Under the pieces are notes generated by a model. The model worked only from the letters and a program-made list of their open reading frames with translations, was not told the DNA's origin and did not search any database. The translations under genes and the position numbers were made by a program. From Sedimentisphaerales bacterium (lineage in GTDB: Bacteria > Planctomycetota > Phycisphaerae > Sedimentisphaerales > Anaerobacaceae): a stretch of 64,000 nucleotides of DNA. Location of the stretch: NCBI GenBank assembly GCA_029907605.1, contig JARYLO010000003.1, positions 1 through 64,000 on the forward strand. Direction: 5' to 3'. Positions within the stretch are counted from its first letter, which is position 1. Each line of letters begins with the position of its first letter. Below, in pieces: positions 25,688 through 33,923 of the stretch.

Positions 25688-27268
25688 ATGAGCAAGACTA
25701 TCCAATGGTACATCTTGCGGGACCTACTGAAGGTCTTCGGCATTACCACGATGGCCCTTGCCATGATCCTGACCCTGGGCAGCCTGGTCAGGCCCATACA
25801 GAGGTTTGGGGTTGGCCCCAGCCAGGCAGTTAGGCTCGTGGCCTACATGATGCCTGTGACCGTAACGCTGGTCCTGCCTGTTGCGGCCTTGTTTGCAGCC
25901 GCACTGACCTACGGCCGATTCGCCACAGACAACGAGTACGATGCCTGCAGGGCCAGCGGCATCAGTCCTATGGAGATTACCTATCCAGGTCTTCTATTGG
26001 CATGCATTACGGGTATCTGCACCCTATTGATGGCCCTTCATATAATGCCCTACTTCGTCCAGATGGCCGAGAGGGCCATCAACGCCGATCTAAGACGCAT
26101 CGTCTTCAGGCACCTGGAGAGGTTTGGCTACTACCGATTTGGGCCTTCAGGTGCCTACACGATATATGCAGACCACGCAGACCCAAAGACCGGCACGCTT
26201 TACGGCGTGGTGATCCTGCAGGAAGGACAAGACAGGATCGAGCAGGTCCTTGGGGCAGACCTTGCACAGGTCTTCTTTGAACGGGCCGGTCAATTGAACA
26301 AGATCAGGATCGTCTCTTCCAGACCGTTCCAGTGGGATCTAACGGCAGGTACACAATTGCAGGCCTCTGCGATCTCCGCAGCCGCGATAATGGAGCCATT
26401 GCTCACAGACAAGATCGTATTCAAGGATGTAGGCCAGATAAATCAGATAAGGGCCAACCCACTGCTCTACAGGCCCATCCAGGCTCAGGCAACAGACCTC
26501 TGGCTGCAGGCCATTGTGGAGATCCTTGGTGGCCAGATCCAGCAGGCCTCCCAGTCAGGCCTTGCCTACAGACTCACCGGCCCAGGCCTAGGTTGTGAAT
26601 TGAAGGCAGGCCAAGCCACAGTCGGGAAGGGGAGGATCGAGATCGCTGGACCAGTTGAACTTGCCATAAGACCCTACCAGGGACCTGATACATCCACCAG
26701 ATGGCTTGCCCGATGGGCAAGGTTGTCCATCCGCTACGATGGCCAGGCCCCTGTCTTGGTCCTGGAACTGGACGATGCGAGAGCTGTGGATGGGACTGGC
26801 CCCATCACAGGACCTCAGTTACCGCCGCTTGAGGTCCCAGGCCCCACCCTACAGATCATCGGTCCTCCCTCAAGCCTGGCAGGCATAACATCCTCAAAGA
26901 CCAAGCCTGGTCTATCCAATCCAAGCCCCTATTTCTTAGATCAACTGCAGACACTGGACCGATCTCTACGCCTGCTGTATGCGCAGATCAGGGCGGAGCT
27001 GCATACCCGTCTTGCCATAGGTATCGCATGTGTGCCTTTGGTGATCATTGGGATTGGTCTGGGGATCATCAAGCGTGGCGGGCACCTACTCAGCGCGTTT
27101 GCGATCAGTTGTATACCTGCACTGGTACTAGTGGCAGCGATAGTGGGTGGCAAGGGCCTGGCCCGCGAGCCAGGCGGGCACAATTGGCTCGGGTTGGCAA
27201 TAATCTGGGCTGGGGTGGCAGGCATGGTAGCAGTGGCAGGTTGGGTGTACGCCAGACTTCCAAGATAG
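25688..27268 (+). CDS. lptF: LptF/LptG-family lipopolysaccharide export permease (LptF position)
   Basis: Inner-membrane permease of the LPS transporter. The N-terminal pattern YILRDLLKVFGITTMALAMILTLGSL and the cytoplasmic coupling segment ATDNEYDACRASGISPMEI are typical of the family; the latter contacts the LptB ATPase. Three membrane helices precede and three follow a large periplasmic domain. At 526 residues it is well above the usual ~360, because the periplasmic part (about 110-440) carries an extra Pro/Gly-rich insertion. Followed 3 bp later by a second family member. LptB, LptC and LptA are not in the window. Confidence 0.88.
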   Translation: MSKTIQWYILRDLLKVFGITTMALAMILTLGSLVRPIQRFGVGPSQAVRLVAYMMPVTVTLVLPVAALFAAALTYGRFATDNEYDACRASGISPMEITYPGLLLACITGICTLLMALHIMPYFVQMAERAINADLRRIVFRHLERFGYYRFGPSGAYTIYADHADPKTGTLYGVVILQEGQDRIEQVLGADLAQVFFERAGQLNKIRIVSSRPFQWDLTAGTQLQASAISAAAIMEPLLTDKIVFKDVGQINQIRANPLLYRPIQAQATDLWLQAIVEILGGQIQQASQSGLAYRLTGPGLGCELKAGQATVGKGRIEIAGPVELAIRPYQGPDTSTRWLARWARLSIRYDGQAPVLVLELDDARAVDGTGPITGPQLPPLEVPGPTLQIIGPPSSLAGITSSKTKPGLSNPSPYFLDQLQTLDRSLRLLYAQIRAELHTRLAIGIACVPLVIIGIGLGIIKRGGHLLSAFAISCIPALVLVAAIVGGKGLAREPGGHNWLGLAIIWAGVAGMVAVAGWVYARLPR

Positions 27269-27271
27269 CAG

Positions 27272-28369
27272 ATGAAGCAACTGGATCGATACATAATCGC
27301 AGGCTTCCTCCAGGGATACATCATGGCTGCCGCAGTGCTGGTAGGGCTGCGGATCGTCATAGACCTATTCGTCAATCTCGATGAGTTCTCCAGGAAAGCA
27401 GACCTTGGAGGCCTGGTAGTGGCCAGGCAGATCCTCGGTTTCTATGCCCTGAACTCCACGGTCTACTTCAGGGACTTTGCCGGTATGATCTTGGTAGTGG
27501 CAGCGGCCTTTTGTGTGGCCAGGATGGTGCGATCCAATGAGCTTACTGCCCTGATGGCATCTGGCATAAGCATCAGGAGGGTGATGGTACCTGTGCTGCT
27601 GGTAGGTGTACTATTGACAGGCCTGCTCGTGCTGGACCAAGAGGTGGTGATCCCAGGCCTTGCCGACCGGCTGGCAAGGGGAAGGGACATGATCCCTGGC
27701 CAGGAGGCATACACCGCCCGGTTCATACCTGCCCAAGATGGATCCCTTATATTCAGCCGCCATTTCGACCTGGCAGATGGATCCTTTGATAGGCCGGTCA
27801 TCATCTGCCGCAGACCATCTGGGGACGGCGGCCTGTGGGTCGTGACCGGCTGCATAGTGGCAGACAAAGCCACATACAACCAGCAACGGCGATCTTGGGA
27901 GCTGGTCAATGGCAGGTTCATCAGCAGAGATCCAAATCAGCCCATCCAACCAATAGATCGCTGCGATTCCATGGGTCTACTGCCCTGGCACGTGCCGATA
28001 CTGGCCAAGTCAGACCTAAAGCCACTGCTCAGTTGGGGCCAACTCAACACCCTTGTAGGCCTGCGGCCAAGGGATATGACCCTGCTGGTCAGCCAGAAAC
28101 ACTTTAGGGTCACTGAGCCTATCATAGACCTGATCATGCTCCTGATAGGCCTTTCGGTACTGATGTGCCGTGACCCTAGGTATGTAAAGACTGCAGTCCT
28201 AAGGTGTCTGGCCCTGACAGGCCTTTGCCACATCCTTACCTTCCTTGCCAAGGTCCTGTCTGTAGAACCCTGGTTGTTCGGAAGGCCCATCCCGCAACTG
28301 TGGGCCTGGCTACCTGTGATAGTATTCCTGCCGGTAGGCCTGGTCGCCCTAGACTCGGTACAGACATGA
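27272..28369 (+). CDS. lptG: LptF/LptG-family lipopolysaccharide export permease (LptG position)
   Basis: Second permease of the LptBFG complex, 365 residues, the normal length. N-terminus LDRYIIAGFLQGYIMAAAVLVGLRIVIDLF, coupling motif ARMVRSNELTALMASGISIRRV, a periplasmic beta-jellyroll region (about 110-270) and three C-terminal helices. It starts three bases after the first permease gene, so the two are co-translated. It converges on thiC with only 3 bp between stop codons. Which of the pair is F and which G is assigned by order only. Confidence 0.88.
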   Translation: MKQLDRYIIAGFLQGYIMAAAVLVGLRIVIDLFVNLDEFSRKADLGGLVVARQILGFYALNSTVYFRDFAGMILVVAAAFCVARMVRSNELTALMASGISIRRVMVPVLLVGVLLTGLLVLDQEVVIPGLADRLARGRDMIPGQEAYTARFIPAQDGSLIFSRHFDLADGSFDRPVIICRRPSGDGGLWVVTGCIVADKATYNQQRRSWELVNGRFISRDPNQPIQPIDRCDSMGLLPWHVPILAKSDLKPLLSWGQLNTLVGLRPRDMTLLVSQKHFRVTEPIIDLIMLLIGLSVLMCRDPRYVKTAVLRCLALTGLCHILTFLAKVLSVEPWLFGRPIPQLWAWLPVIVFLPVGLVALDSVQT

Positions 28370-28372
28370 AGG

Positions 28373-29671
28373 CTATCTGGCCTGCCTCAGCTCCTTGCTT
28401 ATCCGCAGGCTGCACCACTGTTTGCCGCACATAGTGCAATAGTCTGCCTTTCCTGGCTCCAGGTTGTTGCTATCCTTGCAGGCCTGCAGGTAGATCCTTC
28501 GGGCCGTTTGGGGATCTATAGCGATGGCAAGGTGCCTTTCCCAATCAAGCTCCCTCCTGGCCAGGCTTATCTGGCGGTCCGCTGCCAATGCACTAGGTAG
28601 GCCCCGCGCAAGATCCGCCGCATGGGCCGCTATTCGCGCGGCAATAACACCGATCCTCACATCCTCAGCGCTGGGTAGGCCCAGGTGTTCTGTAGGCGTC
28701 ACATAGCAAAGGAATGAGGCCCCATAATAGGCAGCTGCAGTCCCACCTATGGCAGCGGTTATGTGGTCATAACCAGGCGCAATATCCGTCACCACCGGAC
28801 CCAATACATAAAATGGTGCACCATGGCAGAGCCGCTGTTGCAGCTCCATGTTGTACTGGATCTGATTGAATGGCACATGTCCAGGCCCCTCTACCATCAC
28901 CTGGCAGCCATGCGCCCAGGCCCTTTCCACCAATTCGGCCAACACCTCCAGTTCAGCCAGCTGGGCCTGGTCAGTGGCGTCGGCTATGGCCCCAGGTCTT
29001 AGCCCATCCCCTAGGGAGATACAGACGTCAAATTCGGTCAGGATCTGGCATATATCGTCAAAGTATTCGTACAGGGGATTCTCCTTGCCGTGATGCACCA
29101 TCCACTTGGCCAGCAATGCCCCTCCCCTGCTAACTATCCCTGCCAGCCTATCCTCTACCAGGGCAAGATGCCTGCTCAAGAGCCCAGCGTGAAGGGTAAA
29201 GAAGTCCACACCCTGCCTGGCCTGAGATTCGATGGTCCCTATGATCAGGTCCACCGTCACCTCATCCACATCCCTACCCTGGATGACCTGATAGATGGGC
29301 ACGGTCCCAAACGGCACAGGACATGCCTGGAGCAATTCCTGGCGGATATGGTCAATATCACCGCCAGTGCTTAGGTCCATGATCGTGTCCGCACCTGCCT
29401 CCAAGGCAATTCGAAGCTTCTCTAGCTCCAGACTCAGATCAGACCTGGCCCCGCTTGTCCCTATATTCGCATTCACCTTGGTCCTCAAGGGCCTGCCTAT
29501 CCCTATCGGACGTAGGCCCCTCTGGAGATGGACCTTGTTTGCAGGTATCACGACCCTGCCGCTGGCCACCTCCTGGCTAAGCTGCTCGGCAGGGATGGAC
29601 TCTGCCCTTCCAACCAGGCGGACCTGGTCTGATATGACTCCCTGCCGGGCGATCTGTAATTGGGTGGGCAT
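28373..29671 (-). CDS. thiC: Phosphomethylpyrimidine synthase ThiC
   Basis: Radical-SAM enzyme that rearranges aminoimidazole ribotide to hydroxymethylpyrimidine phosphate in thiamine synthesis. Motifs are KVNANIGTSGARSD, DLSTGGDI, QVMVEGPGHVPFNQI, VTDIAPGYDHI and the C-terminal iron-sulphur motif CTMCGKQWC (CX2CX4C). Start at MPTQLQIARQG; the frame upstream runs through tRNA-Pro and is not coding. 432 residues, typical of the shorter bacterial form. No TPP riboswitch fits in the 50 bp between the start and the tRNA. Confidence 0.95.
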   Translation of the reverse strand: MPTQLQIARQGVISDQVRLVGRAESIPAEQLSQEVASGRVVIPANKVHLQRGLRPIGIGRPLRTKVNANIGTSGARSDLSLELEKLRIALEAGADTIMDLSTGGDIDHIRQELLQACPVPFGTVPIYQVIQGRDVDEVTVDLIIGTIESQARQGVDFFTLHAGLLSRHLALVEDRLAGIVSRGGALLAKWMVHHGKENPLYEYFDDICQILTEFDVCISLGDGLRPGAIADATDQAQLAELEVLAELVERAWAHGCQVMVEGPGHVPFNQIQYNMELQQRLCHGAPFYVLGPVVTDIAPGYDHITAAIGGTAAAYYGASFLCYVTPTEHLGLPSAEDVRIGVIAARIAAHAADLARGLPSALAADRQISLARRELDWERHLAIAIDPQTARRIYLQACKDSNNLEPGKADYCTMCGKQWCSLRISKELRQAR

Positions 29672-29720
29672 TGCTACTCCAATCCAGGCACGACAAAAAG
29701 GCAAGATAGCATCCAGCCAA

Positions 29721-29795
<75 letters not shown>

Positions 29796-29808
29796 GAGCC
29801 AGATCGGT

Positions 29809-29836
29809 ATTCTAGTCTAAAGGCCATCCTTTGCAA
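29809..29836 (-). promoter_or_regulatory. Promoter of tRNA-Pro
   Basis: Minus strand TTGCAA (29831-29836), 16 bp, TAGAAT (29809-29814). The start near 29802 is about 7 nt before the mature tRNA 5' end. Confidence 0.6.
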
Positions 29837-29952
29837 GGATAGAGCCAGAAACGACAACCAAAGGATTACAGGACCTAGCACTGTTAGTCAACATCACTGT
29901 ATAGAAGGCCGATACACGACCATGTGAAGGTACAAAAGGAAATGGCTTATTA

Positions 29953-29981
29953 TTGCCTGTGGGTGGAATATTGGGTAAAAT
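29953..29981 (+). promoter_or_regulatory. Promoter of the lipoprotein gene
   Basis: TTGCCT (29953-29958), 17 bp, TAAAAT (29976-29981). The start near 29988 fixes the lipoprotein start codon to 30016, since the longer open frame begins inside the promoter. Confidence 0.62.
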
Positions 29982-30015
29982 ACATAATGCAGATAAATCG
30001 GACTGGAGGCTTACC

Positions 30016-30726
30016 ATGAACGCACGGGGATATATACTTGTGGCATTCTTGCTTATATTACCTGTTGGCTGCAGGACAGGGACCCAAGGGGAGAGCTATA
30101 CAAGGGCAGGCTACGACTTCTCCGACATAGACGTCATTGCAGTGGTAGATGTCAATGGAGTTATTGAGAGCGAGGCCATAAAGAACCAGATCGCTGAGTT
30201 CTTCTCCAAACAACTGCTAAGACGCGGGTACGGCCCTATCGAACGGCAGCAGGTCCAGTACCTCCTGAGCCAAGCCAACCTGCAGAATGGAGGCCGCAAG
30301 GGCGATGCATACGCGATAGAGGCAGGTCGTGCACTCAACTATCCAATCGTACTGGCCATATATATACCAGTGTTTGGGGACGAGATCAGTATCACGGCCA
30401 AACTATTGGAGGTTGAACACGGCAGCACCTTATGGGTAGGAAGCGGCTCCCTGACCAGGCTTGGATCTGCTTGGTGGTCGTTTGGACAGGGCACTGAGAG
30501 CACGGGTCTTACCGGCAATATATTCGCGGCAAACCAGGGCCCATATGTGGATCAACAGCAACAGGCAGCCAGACAAAGGCAGGCTGCAGCAACCCGGGCC
30601 TTGACGGTCCGCCAGGCCAGACAGGTGGAGGGTCTGGTCAAACGTATCTGCCAAAGCCTTCCATACAAGCATGCAGAGCTGCAGCCCAAGGGAGGCTTTC
30701 TAAAGGCGCCTCGGATAGGAAGCTAG
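30016..30726 (+). CDS. Outer-envelope lipoprotein, CsgG/LpoB-like fold suspected
   Basis: 236 residues with a lipoprotein signal ending in LPVGC (lipobox, Cys about residue 19). The mature part resembles curli-transport/LpoB-type lipoproteins in outline: DVIAVVDVNGV strand, EFFSKQLLRRGYGPIERQQVQYLL helix-strand, YPIVLAIYIPVFGDEISITAKLLEVEHGSTLWVGSGS. The C-terminal part is Gln/Ala-rich. The fold assignment is an impression, not a domain hit. The start has TGGAGG and a matching promoter leader of ~28 nt. Likely anchored to a membrane; role unknown. Confidence 0.65.
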   Translation: MNARGYILVAFLLILPVGCRTGTQGESYTRAGYDFSDIDVIAVVDVNGVIESEAIKNQIAEFFSKQLLRRGYGPIERQQVQYLLSQANLQNGGRKGDAYAIEAGRALNYPIVLAIYIPVFGDEISITAKLLEVEHGSTLWVGSGSLTRLGSAWWSFGQGTESTGLTGNIFAANQGPYVDQQQQAARQRQAAATRALTVRQARQVEGLVKRICQSLPYKHAELQPKGGFLKAPRIGS

Positions 30727-30817
30727 TTATATCCCCCTTGTCAAATCCTGCCAGACTGGCGGCTGCCATTTGAGCCGAACCAGGTACTTTTTTCAATACC
30801 AGCCGCATTCTGCTCCG

Positions 30818-30823
30818 TATAAT
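30818..30823 (+). promoter_or_regulatory. TATAAT -10 box placed for a leaderless transcript
   Basis: A perfect TATAAT lies ten bases before the ATG at 30833, predicting a start near 30830. No Shine-Dalgarno is present. The -35 region is weak. Confidence 0.4.
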
Positions 30824-30832
30824 TAGCTTGCT

Positions 30833-32194
30833 ATGGATACCGGCACCAAGACAAGGGAACAATCGGATAGGGACGAACAGATATACCAGCTTACCACCCT
30901 GGTGGCAGGTGACTTCTCACTGCAAGAGGTACTCGACAAACTGGCCGAGGCCGCCGTAAAGATCCTTGGGGTCAAGGCCTGCTCCATCAGGTTGCTGGAT
31001 GAAGAGACCAACGACCTTAAGATGCGGAGCACATATGGGCTCAGCGAGGAGTACCGCAACAAGGGACCTGTCACCAAGTCTGATCCTGTCATCCAGGCTG
31101 CGTTTGCCGGCGAGGCGGTGGTAATACATGACATGCAGCATGACCAGAGGGTCAGGTACAAGGAGGCCACCATCAAGGAAGGGCTTGCCAGCCAGTTGAC
31201 CGTGGCAATGACCTTCAAGAACAAGCCCATTGGCGTACTGCGGCTTTACAGCCCTATCCCTATGCGGTTTGATGAGGACGATATCCGTGTTGCCAGGGCA
31301 GTTGCATCCCAGTGTGCAGTGGCGATCACGAATGCCAGGCTCTATAACCAGGCCCTAGAAGGGGCAAGGATGGCCGAGCAGATCCGCCTGGCAGGCCTTG
31401 TACAGAGGCGAATGATACCACAGAACATACCCCAGCTAGAGGGCTTTGACATAGCTGCCAGCTACATACCTTGTTTCGATGTCGGTGGCGATCTTTACGA
31501 TTTCCTGCCCATAGGCAAGGACAGGCTAGCGATCGTCATGGCCGATGTGATGGGAAAGGGTCTACCTGCTGCCTTGATGATGAGCTGGTTGAGGGGGGCC
31601 ATAAGATCATATGTTGCAAGTTCTTCGGTGCTTATCGAACAAGGCTACGGGCAATGGGATAGGCCCGATCGCCAAGCCTGCAATGTCACGCACGTACAGA
31701 CCGCGATCCAGGACTTCAACCGCATGACCCATGCGGAGTGCCAGGATGGCGAGTTCGTCACACTGATCTATGCCATCATAGATCAACAGACCAATACCAT
31801 AACCTACAGCTCCGCAGGCCATGAACCGATCGTCCTACTACGCGGTGGACAGGTCATTGACCTAGCTGCCGGCGGCCTTGTATTAGGTGTGGATCCCCAG
31901 GCCAACTACCAAGTCCAGACCGTGCAGTTGCAGGTCGGTGACTGTCTTATCTTCTATACAGACGGGCTTATAGATGCCATAAACTTCGATGGTCAGATAT
32001 GGACCAGGGAGCGGATGATCGAGGCCGCACAGAAGGGCCTTGCCTGCACTGCAGAGCACATAGTCAACAACATACTGCGGTTTAGACGCAGGTTCGTGGG
32101 ACTTGCCAAGCAGGTCGACGATACCAGCCTGATCGTGGCAAAGGTGGGCAGATCTGAGGGGCTGGCTGGACAGTGCAACTGCCAGGTAGACTGA
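30833..32194 (+). CDS. RsbU-like PP2C phosphatase with GAF sensor domain
   Basis: 453 residues. An N-terminal GAF domain (about 20-170) is followed by a short coiled linker (LEGARMAEQIRLAGLVQRRMIPQ) and a SpoIIE/PPM-type phosphatase domain (about 200-445). Metal-binding motifs are DVGGDLYDF, MADVMGKGLPAAL, SAGHEP and the terminal DDTSLIVAK. Such enzymes dephosphorylate STAS anti-anti-sigma proteins in partner-switching pathways. No STAS or anti-sigma kinase gene is adjacent; the STAS protein at 6302-6625 is distant. The start codon has no Shine-Dalgarno and sits ten bases after a TATAAT. Followed one base later by cmk. Confidence 0.88.
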   Translation: MDTGTKTREQSDRDEQIYQLTTLVAGDFSLQEVLDKLAEAAVKILGVKACSIRLLDEETNDLKMRSTYGLSEEYRNKGPVTKSDPVIQAAFAGEAVVIHDMQHDQRVRYKEATIKEGLASQLTVAMTFKNKPIGVLRLYSPIPMRFDEDDIRVARAVASQCAVAITNARLYNQALEGARMAEQIRLAGLVQRRMIPQNIPQLEGFDIAASYIPCFDVGGDLYDFLPIGKDRLAIVMADVMGKGLPAALMMSWLRGAIRSYVASSSVLIEQGYGQWDRPDRQACNVTHVQTAIQDFNRMTHAECQDGEFVTLIYAIIDQQTNTITYSSAGHEPIVLLRGGQVIDLAAGGLVLGVDPQANYQVQTVQLQVGDCLIFYTDGLIDAINFDGQIWTRERMIEAAQKGLACTAEHIVNNILRFRRRFVGLAKQVDDTSLIVAKVGRSEGLAGQCNCQVD

Positions 32195-32195
32195 A

Positions 32196-32918
32196 GTGGC
32201 ACCATTCGTTGTCACCATAGATGGCCCTGCAGCCAGCGGTAAGAGCACGGTTGCCAGACTGCTTGCAATGCGGATCCAGGGGCAATACCTCGACACAGGG
32301 GCAATGTATAGGACCATCGCCTGGGCAGCAATAAAGGCCGGGGTCGACCTGCAGGATACACAGTCCCTTATTGCCCTGATCGATAGGACCAGGTTTGACT
32401 TTGTACCAGGACCTGACCGGATGGAGGTATACGTGGACGGCCAACAGGTAACAGATCAGATTCGCGATCCTGAACTGACAAACCTTGTCAGGTTTGTGGC
32501 CGACTGCAGACCGGTCAGGGATAGGCTGGTCCAGATGCAACGGCAATTTGCTCAAGGGGTCGCCAGGCTCGTGACAGAGGGAAGGGACCAGGGTACAGTG
32601 GCATTCCCAGAGGCCCCAGCAAAGTTCTATCTTGTCGCTGATCCCAGGGAGCGGGCCAGAAGAAGGCAGCACCAGCTCCGCCAGACCGGGATAGAGTGCC
32701 CGCTAGAAGAGATAGAAAAGGCCATCAGGGAACGGGACAAGATCGATCAGGAAAGACAAAAGGGTGGATTGAGACCTGCCCCGAATGCCGTGATCGTGGA
32801 TACGACTGGCCTTTCAGCCGAACAGGTTGTGGACCTGATGGCCAGTCTGCTCCACCAGGCATTTGGTATCACCATTGCAAGTGCAAATAGGGCCGACGAT
32901 GAAGGTCTTGCTGGCTGA
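32196..32918 (+). CDS. cmk: Cytidylate kinase
   Basis: Phosphorylates CMP and dCMP. 240 residues. P-loop GPAASGKSTVARLLA, then the LDTGAMYRTIA motif, a CMP-binding insert with DPELTNLVRFVA, and the EGRDQGTVAFPEAPAKFYL motif followed by RARRRQHQL. The usual GRDIGTVVFP reads GRDQGTVAFP. It starts with GTG one base after the phosphatase stop. The cmk-ispH-rpsA order recalls other bacteria in which these genes are adjacent or fused. Confidence 0.93.
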   Translation: MAPFVVTIDGPAASGKSTVARLLAMRIQGQYLDTGAMYRTIAWAAIKAGVDLQDTQSLIALIDRTRFDFVPGPDRMEVYVDGQQVTDQIRDPELTNLVRFVADCRPVRDRLVQMQRQFAQGVARLVTEGRDQGTVAFPEAPAKFYLVADPRERARRRQHQLRQTGIECPLEEIEKAIRERDKIDQERQKGGLRPAPNAVIVDTTGLSAEQVVDLMASLLHQAFGITIASANRADDEGLAG

Positions 32919-33738
32919 GAAGTGTGGGTTCTGCCCAGGCGTGCGAAGTGCAATCCGCACCGCCGAAAAGGTCCTGGCCCAGGCTGCAGGCCAGCAACCT
33001 GTCTTTAGCCTAGGACCTATCATCCACAACCCTACGGAGGTAAACAGGCTTGCCGCTGCCGGGCTTATCACTGTAGAGTCTGCCGATCAGATAGACAGAG
33101 GGATCGTCCTGATCCGCTCACATGGGGCTGCCCCTGCCCAGGTCGCCGCCTTGAAGGCCAAAGGACTTACGATCATCGATGCCACCTGTGTATTGGTCAA
33201 GCGGCTTCAAAGGATCGCCACCGATCTGGAGGGCTCTGGGTATCAGGTCCTTATCGTCGGCCAACCTGACCACCCAGAGGTCCAGGCGGTCTGTGGATAC
33301 CTAAAAAGGCCAATAGTCGTCTGTACCCAAGGGGACCTGGCCAATGTCCCACTGGATAAGAGGCTAGGGATCGTCAGTCAGACCACACTGAGTCCCCAGC
33401 GTTTTGCCTCTATGGTTGCAGCCATATGCAAAGGATCATTTACGGAATTGAAGGTGGTGAACACCCTCTGCAGGGAATCCTGCAAGCGGCAGGAGGCAGC
33501 GGTACGGCTTTGCAAGCAGGTGGATGTGATGTTCGTGCTTGGTGGCCTGCAGAGCGCAAATACCCGCAGCCTGGCCGAGTTGTGCAGGGCACACAACCCC
33601 AATACCTATCACCTAGAGGGCATCCAAGACCTTGACGTGGATGTCCTACGAGGCAAGACCGACGCTGGTGTCACAGCTGGGGCCTCAACCCCAGACTCGG
33701 TAATAGAATCCTTCGTTGACCAGTTGCAGCAACTATAA
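32899..33738 (+). CDS. ispH: 4-hydroxy-3-methylbut-2-enyl diphosphate reductase IspH
   Basis: Last enzyme of the non-mevalonate isoprenoid pathway; it reduces HMBPP to IPP/DMAPP with a 4Fe-4S cluster. The cluster cysteines are expected in EKCGFCPGVRSAI, IDATCVLVKR and VNTLCRESCKRQ. GPIIHNPTEVNRL and IRSHGA are the other conserved blocks, and GASTPDSVIE closes the protein. 279 residues. Start at MKVLLAEKCG; this overlaps the cmk end by 20 nt. The usual DATCP reads DATCV here, a mild deviation. Confidence 0.93.
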   Translation: MKVLLAEKCGFCPGVRSAIRTAEKVLAQAAGQQPVFSLGPIIHNPTEVNRLAAAGLITVESADQIDRGIVLIRSHGAAPAQVAALKAKGLTIIDATCVLVKRLQRIATDLEGSGYQVLIVGQPDHPEVQAVCGYLKRPIVVCTQGDLANVPLDKRLGIVSQTTLSPQRFASMVAAICKGSFTELKVVNTLCRESCKRQEAAVRLCKQVDVMFVLGGLQSANTRSLAELCRAHNPNTYHLEGIQDLDVDVLRGKTDAGVTAGASTPDSVIESFVDQLQQL

Positions 33739-33755
33739 GTTATCAGGTTTATGCC

Positions 33756-33784
33756 TTGCATCAAACGGGCATAAATGCTAAGCT
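33756..33784 (+). promoter_or_regulatory. Possible rpsA promoter
   Basis: TTGCAT (33756-33761), 17 bp, TAAGCT (33779-33784), about 130 nt before the rpsA start. The -10 is poor, and read-through from ispH is equally possible. The 185-bp gap holds nothing else I can support. Confidence 0.3.
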
Positions 33785-33923
33785 TTATGTTTTCGCTGGA
33801 AATCAGACTCTATCCACGCAGGCAGCTGGATATCGAGCCAAGGCCGTGTTGTGTTAGCCTCTTGCCGTGTGTGCGGGGCGACAAGGGGCCCTATGGAAAA
33901 GACGCCGCACATGGAAAGTATTT

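Noticed and set aside
29672-29720. TPP riboswitch upstream of thiC
   Set aside because: Only about 50 bp separate thiC from tRNA-Pro, too short for the aptamer, and no THI-box sequence is present.
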